NCBI RefSeq assembly: GCF_900107045.1
Contig: NZ_FNON01000001.1
Span: forward strand, 124,001 to 188,000
Direction of reading: 5' to 3'
DNA length: 64,000 nucleotides
Source: Amycolatopsis xylanica
GTDB taxonomy: Bacteria > Actinomycetota > Actinomycetes > Mycobacteriales > Pseudonocardiaceae
Positions 17,913-26,603 of the stretch are shown in pieces; positions within the stretch are counted from its first letter, which is position 1; each line of letters starts with the position of its first letter. The position numbers and the translations under genes were made by a program. The notes beneath the pieces were generated by a model that worked only from the letters and a program-made list of their open reading frames with translations, searched no databases and was not told the origin of the DNA.

Positions 17913-18782
17913 CACGAACACCCCGGGCAGCGCGGCGATCAGCGCGAGCACGCCGTAGACCACGCCGGTGGTCAGACCCTGCGCGGCGCCGAGTCCGGCC
18001 GCGTTGAAGGCGACCGCCAGGAACGCTTCGCGGGGCCCGAAACCGCCGATGTTGACCGGCACGGCCATGACCAGCAAGGTCAGCACGATCAGCGGGAACA
18101 GCTGCCCGATCGACGCCGTCGAACCCGCCACCTTGGCCGCGACGAGGAACAGCGCGACATGTCCCGCGAGCGTCGCCGCGGACAGGAAAACCACCCGTGG
18201 CAAGGCTTCCCGCGACAGCAGCCCGACCCGGGCGTCGGCCCAGGTGGTCAGCACCGCGCGCCGGGCGCGAGCGTTCTTCGCGACGAAGACGGCCGCGGCG
18301 GCGAGCACGGCCAGCGTGATCAGCACCGCGCCACCGCTCGGCGCCAGGTCGACCGGCAGCGTCGACTGCGTGAACACGACCGCGATCCCGACGGCGATGA
18401 GAACGGCCTGACCGGCGAACCGCTCGAACACGACCGCGCGCACACCGCGTCCGACATCGCCCGACTGCTGGCCGTGATTGACCGCGCGGTGCACGTCGCC
18501 GAGCACGCCCGCCGGGAGCACCGCGTTGAGCAGCAAACCCCGGTAGTAGTCGGAAACCGCGGACTTGAGGCTCAGCGGCAGGCCGAGCCTGCGCGCGATG
18601 ACGCACCAGCGCCAGGCGCTGAACACGGTGGTCAGCAGCCCGATGCCGAGCGCGGCGAGCACCGAGGGGCCAGTGACGGCACGCAGCCCGTCAACGAAGG
18701 CGCCGGTGCCGAGCCGGAAACCCAGCGCGGCCAATATCCCGAGCGCCAGCAGCAAACGCAGCCACGGCCAGAAACGCTTCAT
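17829..18782 (-). CDS. UPF0104/lysylphosphatidylglycerol synthase-type flippase-like membrane protein
   Basis: A 317-aa polytopic protein with about eight helices and the family segment VLPAGVLGDVHRAV (about 91-104), plus PVNIGGFGPREA later. The fold matches the membrane half of MprF and the GtrA/UPF0104-type lipid-linked transporters, without a synthase domain. The ATG overlaps the methyltransferase stop (ATGA), placing it last in a four-gene minus-strand operon (PTPS homologue, glycosyltransferase, methyltransferase, this gene). It could move a lipid-linked product across the membrane. The C-terminus overlaps the creatininase-family gene on the other strand. Confidence 0.78.
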   Translation of the reverse strand: MKRFWPWLRLLLALGILAALGFRLGTGAFVDGLRAVTGPSVLAALGIGLLTTVFSAWRWCVIARRLGLPLSLKSAVSDYYRGLLLNAVLPAGVLGDVHRAVNHGQQSGDVGRGVRAVVFERFAGQAVLIAVGIAVVFTQSTLPVDLAPSGGAVLITLAVLAAAAVFVAKNARARRAVLTTWADARVGLLSREALPRVVFLSAATLAGHVALFLVAAKVAGSTASIGQLFPLIVLTLLVMAVPVNIGGFGPREAFLAVAFNAAGLGAAQGLTTGVVYGVLALIAALPGVFVLFRRLEKPEVVRESTGQRTEKALAFAG

Positions 18783-19567
18783 CAGGTCGTCCTCGGTATC
18801 GCCAGTAGGTCGGTGTGCCCGACCAGGACATGGGGGCCGTCCGCGAGCCGTCGTCGCAGGTAGGCGGGTGCTTCGGCGGCGAGGCCTGGTTCCTGCTCGA
18901 CGGCCGCGCCGACCCAGCCGCGAAGCCATTCCGCGGCCAGTGCCTTCTGGCCGTCGCCCAGCCGCCACGGGCTCGGGCGGGTGTGGACCTCGGTGTCCGC
19001 GAACGCCTCGGCCGCCGCCGCGACGGCGTCCGGACCGAGCAGGCGGCGGCCGTCGGCCACTCGCCGCTGATGCGCGTTGAAAGCCGCCTCGAACTCCGCG
19101 TCGAGCGCCTCGGCCGTCTCGAACTCGATCTCGCCGGTGACGGAGAGCGTGAACAGGGCGGGCACACCGGCTGATACGCATGCGGCCGCCAAGTCGTTCA
19201 ACTCGTCACGAGTGAGCAGGTCGAGCAGCGCCGACGCGGTCACCAGCGAGGTGCCTTCGAAGTCCTCCGCACGCAGCGCGGTGAGGTCGCCCTCGCGTGT
19301 CTCCACGCTCCCGGCGGTCATGCTCGCACCGGCCAGCGCGAGCAGGCGCGGGTCACGGTCGTGCAGCACCCAGTGCGGCGTGCCGCCCAGCCGCGCGCCG
19401 AGCCAGCGTCCCATCGATCCCGTTCCACAACCTAAGTCACGAAGGACCAAGGGGGTTCGGTTCAATCGGGTTTCGCCAAGCGGCTCGAGCAGGTCGAGCA
19501 GCTCGGTCGAGCGGGCGTCGGCGTCGGCCTGCTCGCGCAGCGCGAGCCATTCTGGTGCGAAGCTCAT
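18782..19567 (-). CDS. Class I SAM-dependent methyltransferase
   Basis: A 261-aa Rossmann methyltransferase. Motif I is LVLRDLGCGTGSMGRWLG (about 43-60); an acidic DRDP (about 74-77) binds the SAM ribose and VTASALLDLL is motif IV-like. The start ATG lies within the glycosyltransferase stop overlap (start and stop share four bases), so it is co-translated. No relative of known substrate was recognised. In the locus it probably methylates the pterin- or sugar-like intermediate. Confidence 0.82.
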   Translation of the reverse strand: MSFAPEWLALREQADADARSTELLDLLEPLGETRLNRTPLVLRDLGCGTGSMGRWLGARLGGTPHWVLHDRDPRLLALAGASMTAGSVETREGDLTALRAEDFEGTSLVTASALLDLLTRDELNDLAAACVSAGVPALFTLSVTGEIEFETAEALDAEFEAAFNAHQRRVADGRRLLGPDAVAAAAEAFADTEVHTRPSPWRLGDGQKALAAEWLRGWVGAAVEQEPGLAAEAPAYLRRRLADGPHVLVGHTDLLAIPRTT

Positions 19568-20571
19568 GCCCGCAGAGTAGCCAGCACCTCGTTCATCGCA
19601 CGGGCGGTTTCGTCCCATGTGGACAGTTCGGCTCGGCGGCGCCTCGCCTTCGCCCGGAGGTCGTCCCGGTGTTCCCCGTCGGTCAGCCAGCGGCGGAGTT
19701 CGCTGGTCAGCGCGCCGGGCGGGACGAGCAGTCCGCCGTCACCGAGCGCGTCAGGAACAGCGCTGGCGAGCACGGGAATGCCGCGCGCAAGCGCCTCGGT
19801 GACGACCATGCCGTAGGTCTCGGCACGGGACGGGAGCACGAAGAGGTCGGCCGTGGCGTAGGCCTCGTCGAGCGGCTTTCCGGTGAGCGGGCCGGTGAGT
19901 TCGACGCGGTCACCTAGTCCATGGTGTGAGATCAGCTCGCGGATACGTTCCGTGTGCACGGTGTCGCGAAGCGGTCCGACGCAGACGCAGTGCCACGACA
20001 GGTCGTCGACCGCCGCGAGCGCTTCGACGAGCAGGTCATGGCCCTTGCGCGGGGTCACGGACGCCACGCAGAGCAGGCGGGAGACGCCGTCGGTGCCTCG
20101 GGCGAGCGGCGCGGGATCGACGCCGGGCGTGACTACGTGGACCTTGCCGAGTCCGTGGTGACGCTCCAGCTGCCGCGCCGCGGCCGGGCTGGTCGCGATG
20201 ACCGCGCTCGCGGCCCGCAGGACTTCGCGCTCCTTGCGGTCCAGTTCGGCGGCGAGTGAGGGCTCCAGGCCGGTTTCGTCCGCCAGCGCCAGGTGAACCA
20301 GCACCGCCAGGCGGAGCCTGCCTGCTTCTGGCACGACGATTTCGGGAACGCCGCAGGCCACGAGCCCGTCCAGCAGCACCGTGGTGTCGTCAGGGAACGC
20401 CGCCAGCGTGTCGGCCAGCTCCGCGCGGGCGTGCGCGTCAGGGCGCGGCCAAGTGCCCGGGATGGCCGTTTCGCGCACGTCCAGGCGTGCGCAGACGCGC
20501 CGGTCGTAGACGTTCCCGCCGCTGGGCGCGGCGGGATCGTCCACGTCACCGGGCAGTACGGCCTCGATCAC
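19564..20571 (-). CDS. GT4-type glycosyltransferase
   Basis: A 335-aa GT-B glycosyltransferase. The C-terminal nucleotide-sugar site is clear: [17 protein letters not shown] (about 180-196) and the EX7E-type segment [17 protein letters not shown] (about 252-268). The GTG start (20569-20571) overlaps the stop of the PTPS homologue (GTGA); upstream in-frame codons lie inside that gene and are rejected. Such enzymes transfer mannose, glucose or N-acetylglucosamine from a nucleotide donor with retention. Together with the methyltransferase and membrane genes downstream it suggests a glycosylated product. Confidence 0.84.
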   Translation of the reverse strand: MIEAVLPGDVDDPAAPSGGNVYDRRVCARLDVRETAIPGTWPRPDAHARAELADTLAAFPDDTTVLLDGLVACGVPEIVVPEAGRLRLAVLVHLALADETGLEPSLAAELDRKEREVLRAASAVIATSPAAARQLERHHGLGKVHVVTPGVDPAPLARGTDGVSRLLCVASVTPRKGHDLLVEALAAVDDLSWHCVCVGPLRDTVHTERIRELISHHGLGDRVELTGPLTGKPLDEAYATADLFVLPSRAETYGMVVTEALARGIPVLASAVPDALGDGGLLVPPGALTSELRRWLTDGEHRDDLRAKARRRRAELSTWDETARAMNEVLATLRA

Positions 20572-20966
20572 AGCGCGCGTTCGTAACCGGCCCACGCGAC
20601 GTGCGACTCGTGCAGCGTGACCTCGATCGCGGAGAGCCCGCGCGCGCCTTCGCCCAGCGTGCCGTCGTGCACCAGGTCCGCGAGCCGGTCGGCGATGTAC
20701 TTGGCCAGGTACTCGGTCGAGGTGTTGATCCCGGCGAAAGCGGGTACTTCGTCCAGGTTGCGATAGTTGAACTCGGCGAGCACCTTGCCGAGTTCCACAG
20801 TGGCCAGTCCGATGTCGACGACGATGTTGTCGGCGTCGAGTTCCGGCCGTTTGAACCGAGCGTCCACTACGAACGTTGCTCCATGTAGACGCTGGGCCGG
20901 ACCGAAGACCTCGCCGCGGAAACTGTGGGCGATCATCACGTGATCGCGGACGGTGACGCTGAACAC
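20568..20966 (-). CDS. 6-pyruvoyl-tetrahydropterin synthase homologue lacking the zinc and catalytic residues
   Basis: A 132-aa T-fold protein of the PTPS/QueD family. The start is GTG with GGAGG six bases upstream. The first expected zinc His is present (MIAHSF), but the usual HGH pair reads HGA (RLHGAT), and there is no cysteine anywhere, so the catalytic Cys is absent. The pterin-anchoring Glu may be the one in LHESHVAW. This matches what I recall of S. coelicolor SCO6650, a PTPS homologue described as lacking active-site zinc and the catalytic triad while keeping a pterin-type pocket. It heads the minus-strand operon, divergent from the GTP cyclohydrolase II gene. It is either a different enzyme or a binding protein. 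Confidence 0.82.
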   Translation of the reverse strand: MFSVTVRDHVMIAHSFRGEVFGPAQRLHGATFVVDARFKRPELDADNIVVDIGLATVELGKVLAEFNYRNLDEVPAFAGINTSTEYLAKYIADRLADLVHDGTLGEGARGLSAIEVTLHESHVAWAGYERAL

Positions 20967-21048
20967 CGACGTCCTCCAAGGGGTTACGGTACGGACTCCG
21001 GCCGAGCGTAGTGAACGATCAACCGGAGCGCGCTGACTAGGGGACTGG
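20967..21048. promoter_or_regulatory. Divergent intergenic region between PTPS homologue and GTP cyclohydrolase II paralogue
   Basis: These 82 bases separate two divergent start codons and must hold both promoters. The minus-strand gene's GGAGG ribosome site is visible at about 20973-20977. No convincing -35/-10 pair or operator palindrome could be picked out by eye. Confidence 0.4.
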
Positions 21049-21675
21049 ATGCACGAGCAAGCTTTTCGACAGGACGACGTCGCCGAATCCGAGCTGGTGA
21101 CCCGCCGCGGCACCTTCCGCGCGGTGGCTTTCCGCGCCGACGGCTTCGAGCACATGGCGTTGGTCTTCGGGGCGGCGCCGCCGCGTGAGGACGTGCTCGT
21201 GCGGGTGCACTCCGAGTGCATGACCGGTGACATCTTCGGCGCGATGCGCTGCGAATGCGGTGAGCAGCTCGACTCCGCGCTGGACGCGATCGTCCGCGAG
21301 GGCGGCGGCATCCTGGTGTACCTGCGCGGGCACGAGGGCCGCGGCATCGGCCTGGTCGCCAAGGTGCGCACCCATGTCCTGCAGGACGAGCAGGGGCTCG
21401 ACACACTCGACTCCGCGACGACGCTCGGCCTGCCGGTCGACATCCGCGACTACTCACCCGCCGTCAGGATCCTGAAGCACCTGCGGGTGCGGTCGGTGCG
21501 GCTGATGTCGAACAACCCCGACAAGATCAGCGCGCTCGAGTCCTCCGGCATCCGGGTGACCGAGCGGGTGCCGCTGCTGATGGCCCCGAACGACCACAAC
21601 ATCGGCTACCTGACCGCGAAACGCGACCGGCTCGGCCACGACCTTCCGCAGATCGAGGGCTGCGTCACCCGCTGA
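21049..21675 (+). CDS. ribA: GTP cyclohydrolase II paralogue with an altered active-site tyrosine
   Basis: A 208-aa GTP cyclohydrolase II without a RibB domain. The zinc Cys residues are present ([17 protein letters not shown], Cys 57, 68 and 70), as are GHEGRGIGL (about 94-102), RDYS and SNNPDKI. The conserved tyrosine in the usual K-hydrophobic-R-A-Y-x-L-Q-D stretch (Tyr105 in E. coli) is His109 here ([10 protein letters not shown]). I recall that in S. coelicolor a Tyr/Met change at an active-site position distinguishes homologues giving the deformylated product from SCO6655, which keeps the formyl group. A paralogue that stops at the formylated pyrimidine would explain the ArfB-like neighbour. 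Canonical riboflavin genes are presumably elsewhere. Confidence 0.85.
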   Translation: MHEQAFRQDDVAESELVTRRGTFRAVAFRADGFEHMALVFGAAPPREDVLVRVHSECMTGDIFGAMRCECGEQLDSALDAIVREGGGILVYLRGHEGRGIGLVAKVRTHVLQDEQGLDTLDSATTLGLPVDIRDYSPAVRILKHLRVRSVRLMSNNPDKISALESSGIRVTERVPLLMAPNDHNIGYLTAKRDRLGHDLPQIEGCVTR

Positions 21676-21797
21676 CCGTCCACTGTGGACACCGCTGAGT
21701 GGGTACCGGGGGCGGCAGGATTCACTCGTTGTGGTGACACAGAGTGCCCTAGCATCGATCGAGCGTGAACCGCGCTGGACGAGCAGGGGAGTGGCTC

Positions 21798-22826
21798 ATG
21801 GGTCGGCACCGCACCGCCGGGACATCATCCGTTCGGTGGCTGCGCGTGATGCCGGCGTCCGCATTGGTGATCGCCTGGGCGGTTCTGCCGCTCCCGGCGG
21901 CGTCGGATCCAGTGACTTCGGGTCCGGCTGCTCCTGTCGTCGAGGCCGCCCCGGCGATAGCACTCGCCGCGCCATCGGCGCCGCCGCGAACCGCCGACCT
22001 GACGCTGTCGTCGAACGCGCTGTCCGTGGCGCCGGGCGCGACGGGCGTGCAGACGTTACGCGTGCTCAACGGCGGATCCGCCGAGTTCGCGGGCCCGGTC
22101 GCGCTCACCTATGTCACCCCGACGTACCTCAACGTGGATCACGACAAGCCGTTGCCCGCCGGCTGCGAGATGCGCCTGACCGACCCGGATCCGACGATCC
22201 CGGAGGTGGTCACCTGCCGTATCCCTGGCCCGATCGCCGCGGGCAAGGAGCTGACGGTCGGCATCCCGGTGGCCGCGACCACGCGCGTCCGGTTCGTCGG
22301 CCGCGTGCGCGGCATGGCCATGGCCGCGCCCACCGGCGCCGACGCCGACCTCGGCGACAACTGGAACTACGCGCAGGTGGTCATCACCCGCCCGACGCCC
22401 AAGCTGCCCGACGGCGACCCGGTCGACCTGTACCTGACCAACACGGTCCCCGCGGTCTCGGACACGCAGTCGGCCAAGGTCACTCTCACGTACGGCAGCA
22501 AAGCGCCTTATGAAGCGAAGGGTGACCTCCAGCTCACCTACGTGACCCCGTTCTACATCAACGTCGACCACGCGAAGCCGTTGCCGTCGGGCTGCAAGAT
22601 GCGCCTGACCGACCGCGACCCCCTGGTGCCCGAGATCGTCGTGTGCACGATGAAACCCTTGAAGGCAGGCAAAACCGGCTCGCTCGCCATCCCGGTCGAG
22701 CTGGTCAAGGGCGCCCCGCCCGGCCCGCTCGGCGGCATGGCCGCGGTCGCACCGGTGTCCGATGTCGAACGCGGTCAGATCGACAACTTCCTCGCGGCCA
22801 ACGTCGTCAACATCACTGCCGGTTGA
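21798..22826 (+). CDS. Secreted protein with two homologous Cys-containing modules
   Basis: A 342-aa protein with an N-terminal hydrophobic export segment (about 10-35) and a low-complexity Ala/Pro linker, then two related ~120-aa modules. They share LTYVTPTYLNVDHDKPLP / LTYVTPFYINVDHAKPLP, GC[EK]MRLTD and PEVVTC / PEIVVC, so each has two cysteines likely to form one disulfide. The pattern looks like a beta-sandwich of the DUF11 or Ig type. The ATG at 21798 is preceded by AGGGGAG; an in-frame GTG 33 bases upstream is less likely. No enzyme motif was found. It is followed by a hairpin terminator. Confidence 0.7.
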   Translation: MGRHRTAGTSSVRWLRVMPASALVIAWAVLPLPAASDPVTSGPAAPVVEAAPAIALAAPSAPPRTADLTLSSNALSVAPGATGVQTLRVLNGGSAEFAGPVALTYVTPTYLNVDHDKPLPAGCEMRLTDPDPTIPEVVTCRIPGPIAAGKELTVGIPVAATTRVRFVGRVRGMAMAAPTGADADLGDNWNYAQVVITRPTPKLPDGDPVDLYLTNTVPAVSDTQSAKVTLTYGSKAPYEAKGDLQLTYVTPFYINVDHAKPLPSGCKMRLTDRDPLVPEIVVCTMKPLKAGKTGSLAIPVELVKGAPPGPLGGMAAVAPVSDVERGQIDNFLAANVVNITAG

Positions 22827-22829
22827 CCC

Positions 22830-22873
22830 TCGTGAGTGTTCCGGCCGGTTCTAACCGGCCAAAACACTCACGA
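22830..22873. terminator. GGTTCTAACC-type gene-end hairpin, copy 3
   Basis: A 21-bp inverted repeat with two mismatches, four bases after the stop of the secreted two-module gene, followed by CCCCTTT. It is nearly identical to the copies at 11088 and 12697. Beyond it lies an unusually AT-rich stretch (22874-22970) in which no gene was found. Confidence 0.75.
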
Positions 22874-23023
22874 CCCCTTTGTGGTACAATACGAACGTGG
22901 CCATGGGGGGCCTTATTTTATCCTCTTTGAATTAATTGTGGCTGATTCCTTTTAGGGCTGGGTTTTTCGCCCTAAGGTGCGATTCTCACGCCGTTTACGT
23001 GGTCTGTGTTCATAATCGGGCCC

Positions 23024-23866
23024 ATGAATCCCACTTACGTTTTCGTTCACGGATCCGGTAGCAACGCCCGCGCTTGGTCGATGGTCCAGCAGGAAATGAC
23101 ACTGCGCGGCCACCGGACGATCGCGGTCGATCTGCCTGGCCGGGGCGCGGGCTTCAGTCAGGCCTATCACGACCAAGACCTCGAAACCTTCGCGAGCGAG
23201 CCGTCTTCGCTGGCGGGCGTGACGGCCGAGGAGACCATCGGCCACGTGATCGACGTGGTCCGCCGCGTCCGCGAACACGGCCCGGTCATCCTGGCCGGGC
23301 ACAGTTTCGGGGGCCTCGTCATCACGGCGGTCGCCAACGCGGTGCCGGAGCTGCTGGCCCACGTCGTTTACATCGCGGCCCAATGCCCGGTGAACAGCGC
23401 CGCGGCCGAATATCCGGCGGGCCCGTCGTGGGCTTCGAGTGACTTTCTTCCGGCGGCTCTGGCGATCACGGTCGGCAATCCGGTCGACCTCGGTTTCATT
23501 CGCCTGAATTGGCGTGGCGCCGATGCCGCGACACTCGAAAGGCTTCGCAAGGCGGTGTGCGCGGAACTCACCCCGCAGCAGTACCTGGCGTTCATCGGCT
23601 ACTCCCAGCCGGACGAGATCTTCTGGCAGACCGACCCTGCCTGGGATCATCGTGCGGACAAAGCCACCTGGGGTCAGGTCCCGCACACCTTCGTCCGCAC
23701 CACTCAGGACCGCGCGATGCCGCCCGAAGCCCAGGATCTTTACATCGCCGAAGCCGACGCGCTGACGCCCACCAACCCCTTCCGCGTCCACTCGATCCCG
23801 AGCAGTCACACGGGCTTCTTCCGCCAGCCTGCCGCGCTGGTCGACATCCTTGGCGGGCTCGGCTAG
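23024..23866 (+). CDS. Alpha/beta hydrolase
   Basis: A 280-aa alpha/beta hydrolase with the oxyanion motif FVHGSGSNARAW (about 6-17), nucleophile elbow GHSFGG (about 94-99) and a late SSHTGFF containing the catalytic His. It resembles the salicylate-esterase/hydroxynitrile-lyase-like group. No export signal is present. ATG at 23024 gives a normal N-terminus; an in-frame GTG at 23006 would add six residues. The GC content of the upstream region is much lower than the rest of the window. The natural ester is unknown. Confidence 0.82.
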   Translation: MNPTYVFVHGSGSNARAWSMVQQEMTLRGHRTIAVDLPGRGAGFSQAYHDQDLETFASEPSSLAGVTAEETIGHVIDVVRRVREHGPVILAGHSFGGLVITAVANAVPELLAHVVYIAAQCPVNSAAAEYPAGPSWASSDFLPAALAITVGNPVDLGFIRLNWRGADAATLERLRKAVCAELTPQQYLAFIGYSQPDEIFWQTDPAWDHRADKATWGQVPHTFVRTTQDRAMPPEAQDLYIAEADALTPTNPFRVHSIPSSHTGFFRQPAALVDILGGLG

Positions 23867-23870
23867 AAAG

Positions 23871-23918
23871 GCTCGTGCGCGTTGCGGGCGGTTAGAACCG
23901 CCCGCAACGCGCACGAGC
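23871..23918. terminator. GGTTAGAACC-type gene-end hairpin, copy 4
   Basis: A perfect 23-bp inverted repeat centred on GGTTAGAACC, five bases after the hydrolase stop and followed by CCCTTTC. It has the same architecture as the GGTTCTAACC copies but a different stem (outer CTCGTGCGCGTTGCGGGC). Its twin is at 50191. Confidence 0.8.
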
Positions 23919-24092
23919 CCCTTTCGGCGGAACGGTCAAGCGACTTTTGCCCGCGCGTGCTCACGACTTGAAAAATGGTGAAAAACAAACCGGGGAAATG
24001 CCCTGCGCCAACCGGATGGTCCGCTGTGGCATTTCAGTGAACGCCGTTGTTGGCAACGGCTTCCGGATCTTAGGCTTCCGCTTGCACTTGGC

Positions 24093-24107
24093 CAGGTGTC
24101 ACACCTG
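24093..24107. promoter_or_regulatory. Perfect 15-bp palindrome upstream of the DUF11-type gene
   Basis: CAGGTGTCACACCTG is a perfect inverted repeat 23 bases before the ATG of the large secreted gene. A TTGCAC-like -35 lies just upstream, so a repressor bound here would block the promoter. A separate 7-bp stem with a 4-base loop sits at 24043-24060. The binding protein is unknown. Confidence 0.5.
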
Positions 24108-24130
24108 ATCCATGCTGTGAAGGGGCGGAA

Positions 24131-26554
24131 ATGACGCGAAGAGCCAGGCGGTTCGGCCTGCGTAAATCTGCGATACCGGCGGTGGGGATGTTGCTCGCCG
24201 CGATGATCGTCCTGGCACCGGACGTGGGCGCCGCCGCGCCCTCGGTGCTCACCAAAAGCGCGCAGAATCTGACCCATCCCGGCGCGAACCCGGTGAACCA
24301 CGGCGACACGCTCAACTGGGTCGTCGACTACGCGAACACCGCGGGCGGGCCGTCCACCATCACGGACCCGATCCCCGGCGCCGGATCCGCGCAGACCTAC
24401 GTGCCCGGCTCGCTGAAGGTCCCACCCGGCTGGACCCCGGCCTGGTCACAGGACGGCACGCTGTTCCAGCCGAACGATCCCGGCGCCGCCACGGTTTCCG
24501 TGCGCGCCACCAACCAGAACGCGCGCCCGGGAGGCACGACGCTCACCGGGACTCTGCTGCCGCCGGTGCAAGCCGCCGCGACCGCGACCGGTGGTGACGG
24601 CTACACGCCGATCCTGCACCGGAAGGCTTCGGGCTCCGTCGAGTCGTGGAACATGTTCCACCACGCCGGCGCGGCCTCGGCGAAGCTCGTCTGCGTCGAT
24701 CTGTCGGCGGGCTCGCTGTGCGCGGGCGGACCTTGGCCGAAGCCGGTGAACACCACGCCTGGCCCGTTCGGGTCGGGCAACACCGGTGACATCGCGAGTG
24801 CGTTCATCGAGCAGTACGTCCAGGATCCCGGACGGCCAGGAGTGGTCTACTACGGCGGAACCACCGCCTCGGGCACCGGTGTCGGCTGCCTCGACCTGGA
24901 ACAGCGGGAGAACTGCGGGTTCTTCCCGCTGGCGACCAACGCCGTCACCAACATCGGCGGGCTCGTCGCTTCCGGCGGCAATGTCTACGGCGTCGGGAGC
25001 ACCGGCCAGGTGCTGTGCCTGACGATGGCGACCCGCACCCCGTGCGCCGGTCAGCCGTACGCGGCCGTCGCACCTGGAAACGGCCAAGGCAGCGCCAACT
25101 ACGTCGGCTCGCTCACCGTCGCGAACGACAAGATCTTCGTCTCCTCGTCACCGAGCGGCCAGGCGCCGGTGCTCGGCTGCTTCGACCCGGCGACGACGAC
25201 CGCGTGCGTGTTCTGGGGCACGCCCAGGCCCATCGGACCGGCGTCCGGTTACATCTCCTACAGTGCGTACACCGCTTACAACACAACAGGAAACGCGGTC
25301 GGCGCCTGCGGAACGGCCATCGGCGCCGTGCCCACGGGCTTCTGCTACGCGTTGGACGGTACGTCACTGACGCCGCCGTCGGTCTTCTCCTCGCTGTTGT
25401 CCGGTGAGCTGGTCTTCAACCCGGAGACCGTCACCACCGCCGACGGGCACGTCCGCAGCTACTTCGGTTCCTGGGGCCGCACACTGGGCTCGACCAGCTG
25501 CTACGACTGGACGACGGCCGCCGCCTGCGCCGGATTCCCCACGCCCGCCGGACATCCGGGGGTCAACGGTGGCACGACCCGCGACTACGGGTACGCCTAC
25601 GACACGACCACCCAGTGCCTGATCGGCCTCGGCGACGCGGGCGTGCTGTTCTCCGAGGACCCGATGACCGGCGCCTCACCGTGTATCCACAGTGGCGTCA
25701 CGATCGACCTGAACCCGTCCGCGTTCTACTGCGACGGCGGCACCGGTCACGTGCAGGGGTACCAGAACGCCAAGCTGGAGAACATCGACCTCGCCAACGT
25801 GAACCTGGCGGCGTCGGCCGTCAAGGTCACCGACGCGGGCGGAACGGTGGCGACCCCGGCCATCGCGCCGGACGGCACCATCGACCTGTCCGGTATCTCG
25901 TACGCCGCGCATCCGTCGATCTCGATCTCGGTGTCACTGGTCCTCAACAACGGCAGCGACTTCACGCCGGCCAACCATCCATCGGCGACGGTCACCTATC
26001 GCGGCGACGCGCCCCAGGTCTGCTTCCAGACCACGGTCGCGGCGGCGTGCACGGCCACCGGCGTGACGAACACGGCCACCGGCGGCGACGCGGGCGGCGC
26101 CATCACGTCCAACACGGTGAGCTTCCCGGTCAGTCCTGGTGAGGGGTGCCTGCCGAAGGTGACGGTGAACAAGGAGATCTGCGCGTCGCACCACGCGGCT
26201 GATTGCGGGCCGGGCGGCGCGGGACCCTGGGTGAAACAGGCGCCGGTCGGGATTCTCGGGCTGCTGCTCGCGCACCCGTACTGGCGGATCACGGTGACGA
26301 ACGAAGGCCCGATCGGCATCACGGCCGCGAAGGTCAACGACGCGGCGCAACCGTCGTGCGCGACGGCGGCCGGGACGTTCTCGCTCGCGCCGGGGACGGC
26401 GAAACAGGTCTACTGCTCATCATCTGTCCTGCTGGTACTGCTGCCGCTGACCAATACGGCGTCGGCGACGTACACGCCGACCGGCAGCACGCCGGTGACC
26501 ACCGCGGGCTCGTCGGCGACCGCGTGCAACCTGCTCTGCATCCTGGGAGGCTGA
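24131..26554 (+). CDS. Large secreted DUF11-type surface protein
   Basis: An 807-aa protein with a Sec-type signal (cleavage near VGAAAP). A DUF11-like beta-sandwich (about 40-150: NHGDTLNWVVDYANTAG) is followed by a long Cys-rich central region (about 155-560) whose repeated VYYGGTTAS, GCLDLEQ, GCFDPATTTAC pieces suggest beta-propeller blades. Two further DUF11-like modules follow (about 570-680 and 690-800: YWRITVTNEGPIG). About 25 cysteines imply many disulfides. It ends CNLLCILGG with no sortase motif. No catalytic motif was recognised, so it is probably structural or adhesive. Its promoter region holds a perfect palindrome. Confidence 0.75.
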   Translation: MTRRARRFGLRKSAIPAVGMLLAAMIVLAPDVGAAAPSVLTKSAQNLTHPGANPVNHGDTLNWVVDYANTAGGPSTITDPIPGAGSAQTYVPGSLKVPPGWTPAWSQDGTLFQPNDPGAATVSVRATNQNARPGGTTLTGTLLPPVQAAATATGGDGYTPILHRKASGSVESWNMFHHAGAASAKLVCVDLSAGSLCAGGPWPKPVNTTPGPFGSGNTGDIASAFIEQYVQDPGRPGVVYYGGTTASGTGVGCLDLEQRENCGFFPLATNAVTNIGGLVASGGNVYGVGSTGQVLCLTMATRTPCAGQPYAAVAPGNGQGSANYVGSLTVANDKIFVSSSPSGQAPVLGCFDPATTTACVFWGTPRPIGPASGYISYSAYTAYNTTGNAVGACGTAIGAVPTGFCYALDGTSLTPPSVFSSLLSGELVFNPETVTTADGHVRSYFGSWGRTLGSTSCYDWTTAAACAGFPTPAGHPGVNGGTTRDYGYAYDTTTQCLIGLGDAGVLFSEDPMTGASPCIHSGVTIDLNPSAFYCDGGTGHVQGYQNAKLENIDLANVNLAASAVKVTDAGGTVATPAIAPDGTIDLSGISYAAHPSISISVSLVLNNGSDFTPANHPSATVTYRGDAPQVCFQTTVAAACTATGVTNTATGGDAGGAITSNTVSFPVSPGEGCLPKVTVNKEICASHHAADCGPGGAGPWVKQAPVGILGLLLAHPYWRITVTNEGPIGITAAKVNDAAQPSCATAAGTFSLAPGTAKQVYCSSSVLLVLLPLTNTASATYTPTGSTPVTTAGSSATACNLLCILGG

Positions 26555-26560
26555 TCTGAC

Positions 26561-26589
26561 GGCCCCGCCGCCGGTATGGCGGCGGGGCC
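26561..26589. terminator. Bidirectional intrinsic terminator
   Basis: A perfect 12-bp GC-rich stem (GGCCCCGCCGCC) with a 5-base loop lies between the convergent large secreted gene and the small secreted-peptide gene, and should stop transcription from both sides. Confidence 0.85.
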
Positions 26590-26603
26590 CCTTCAGTGGG
26601 GAA

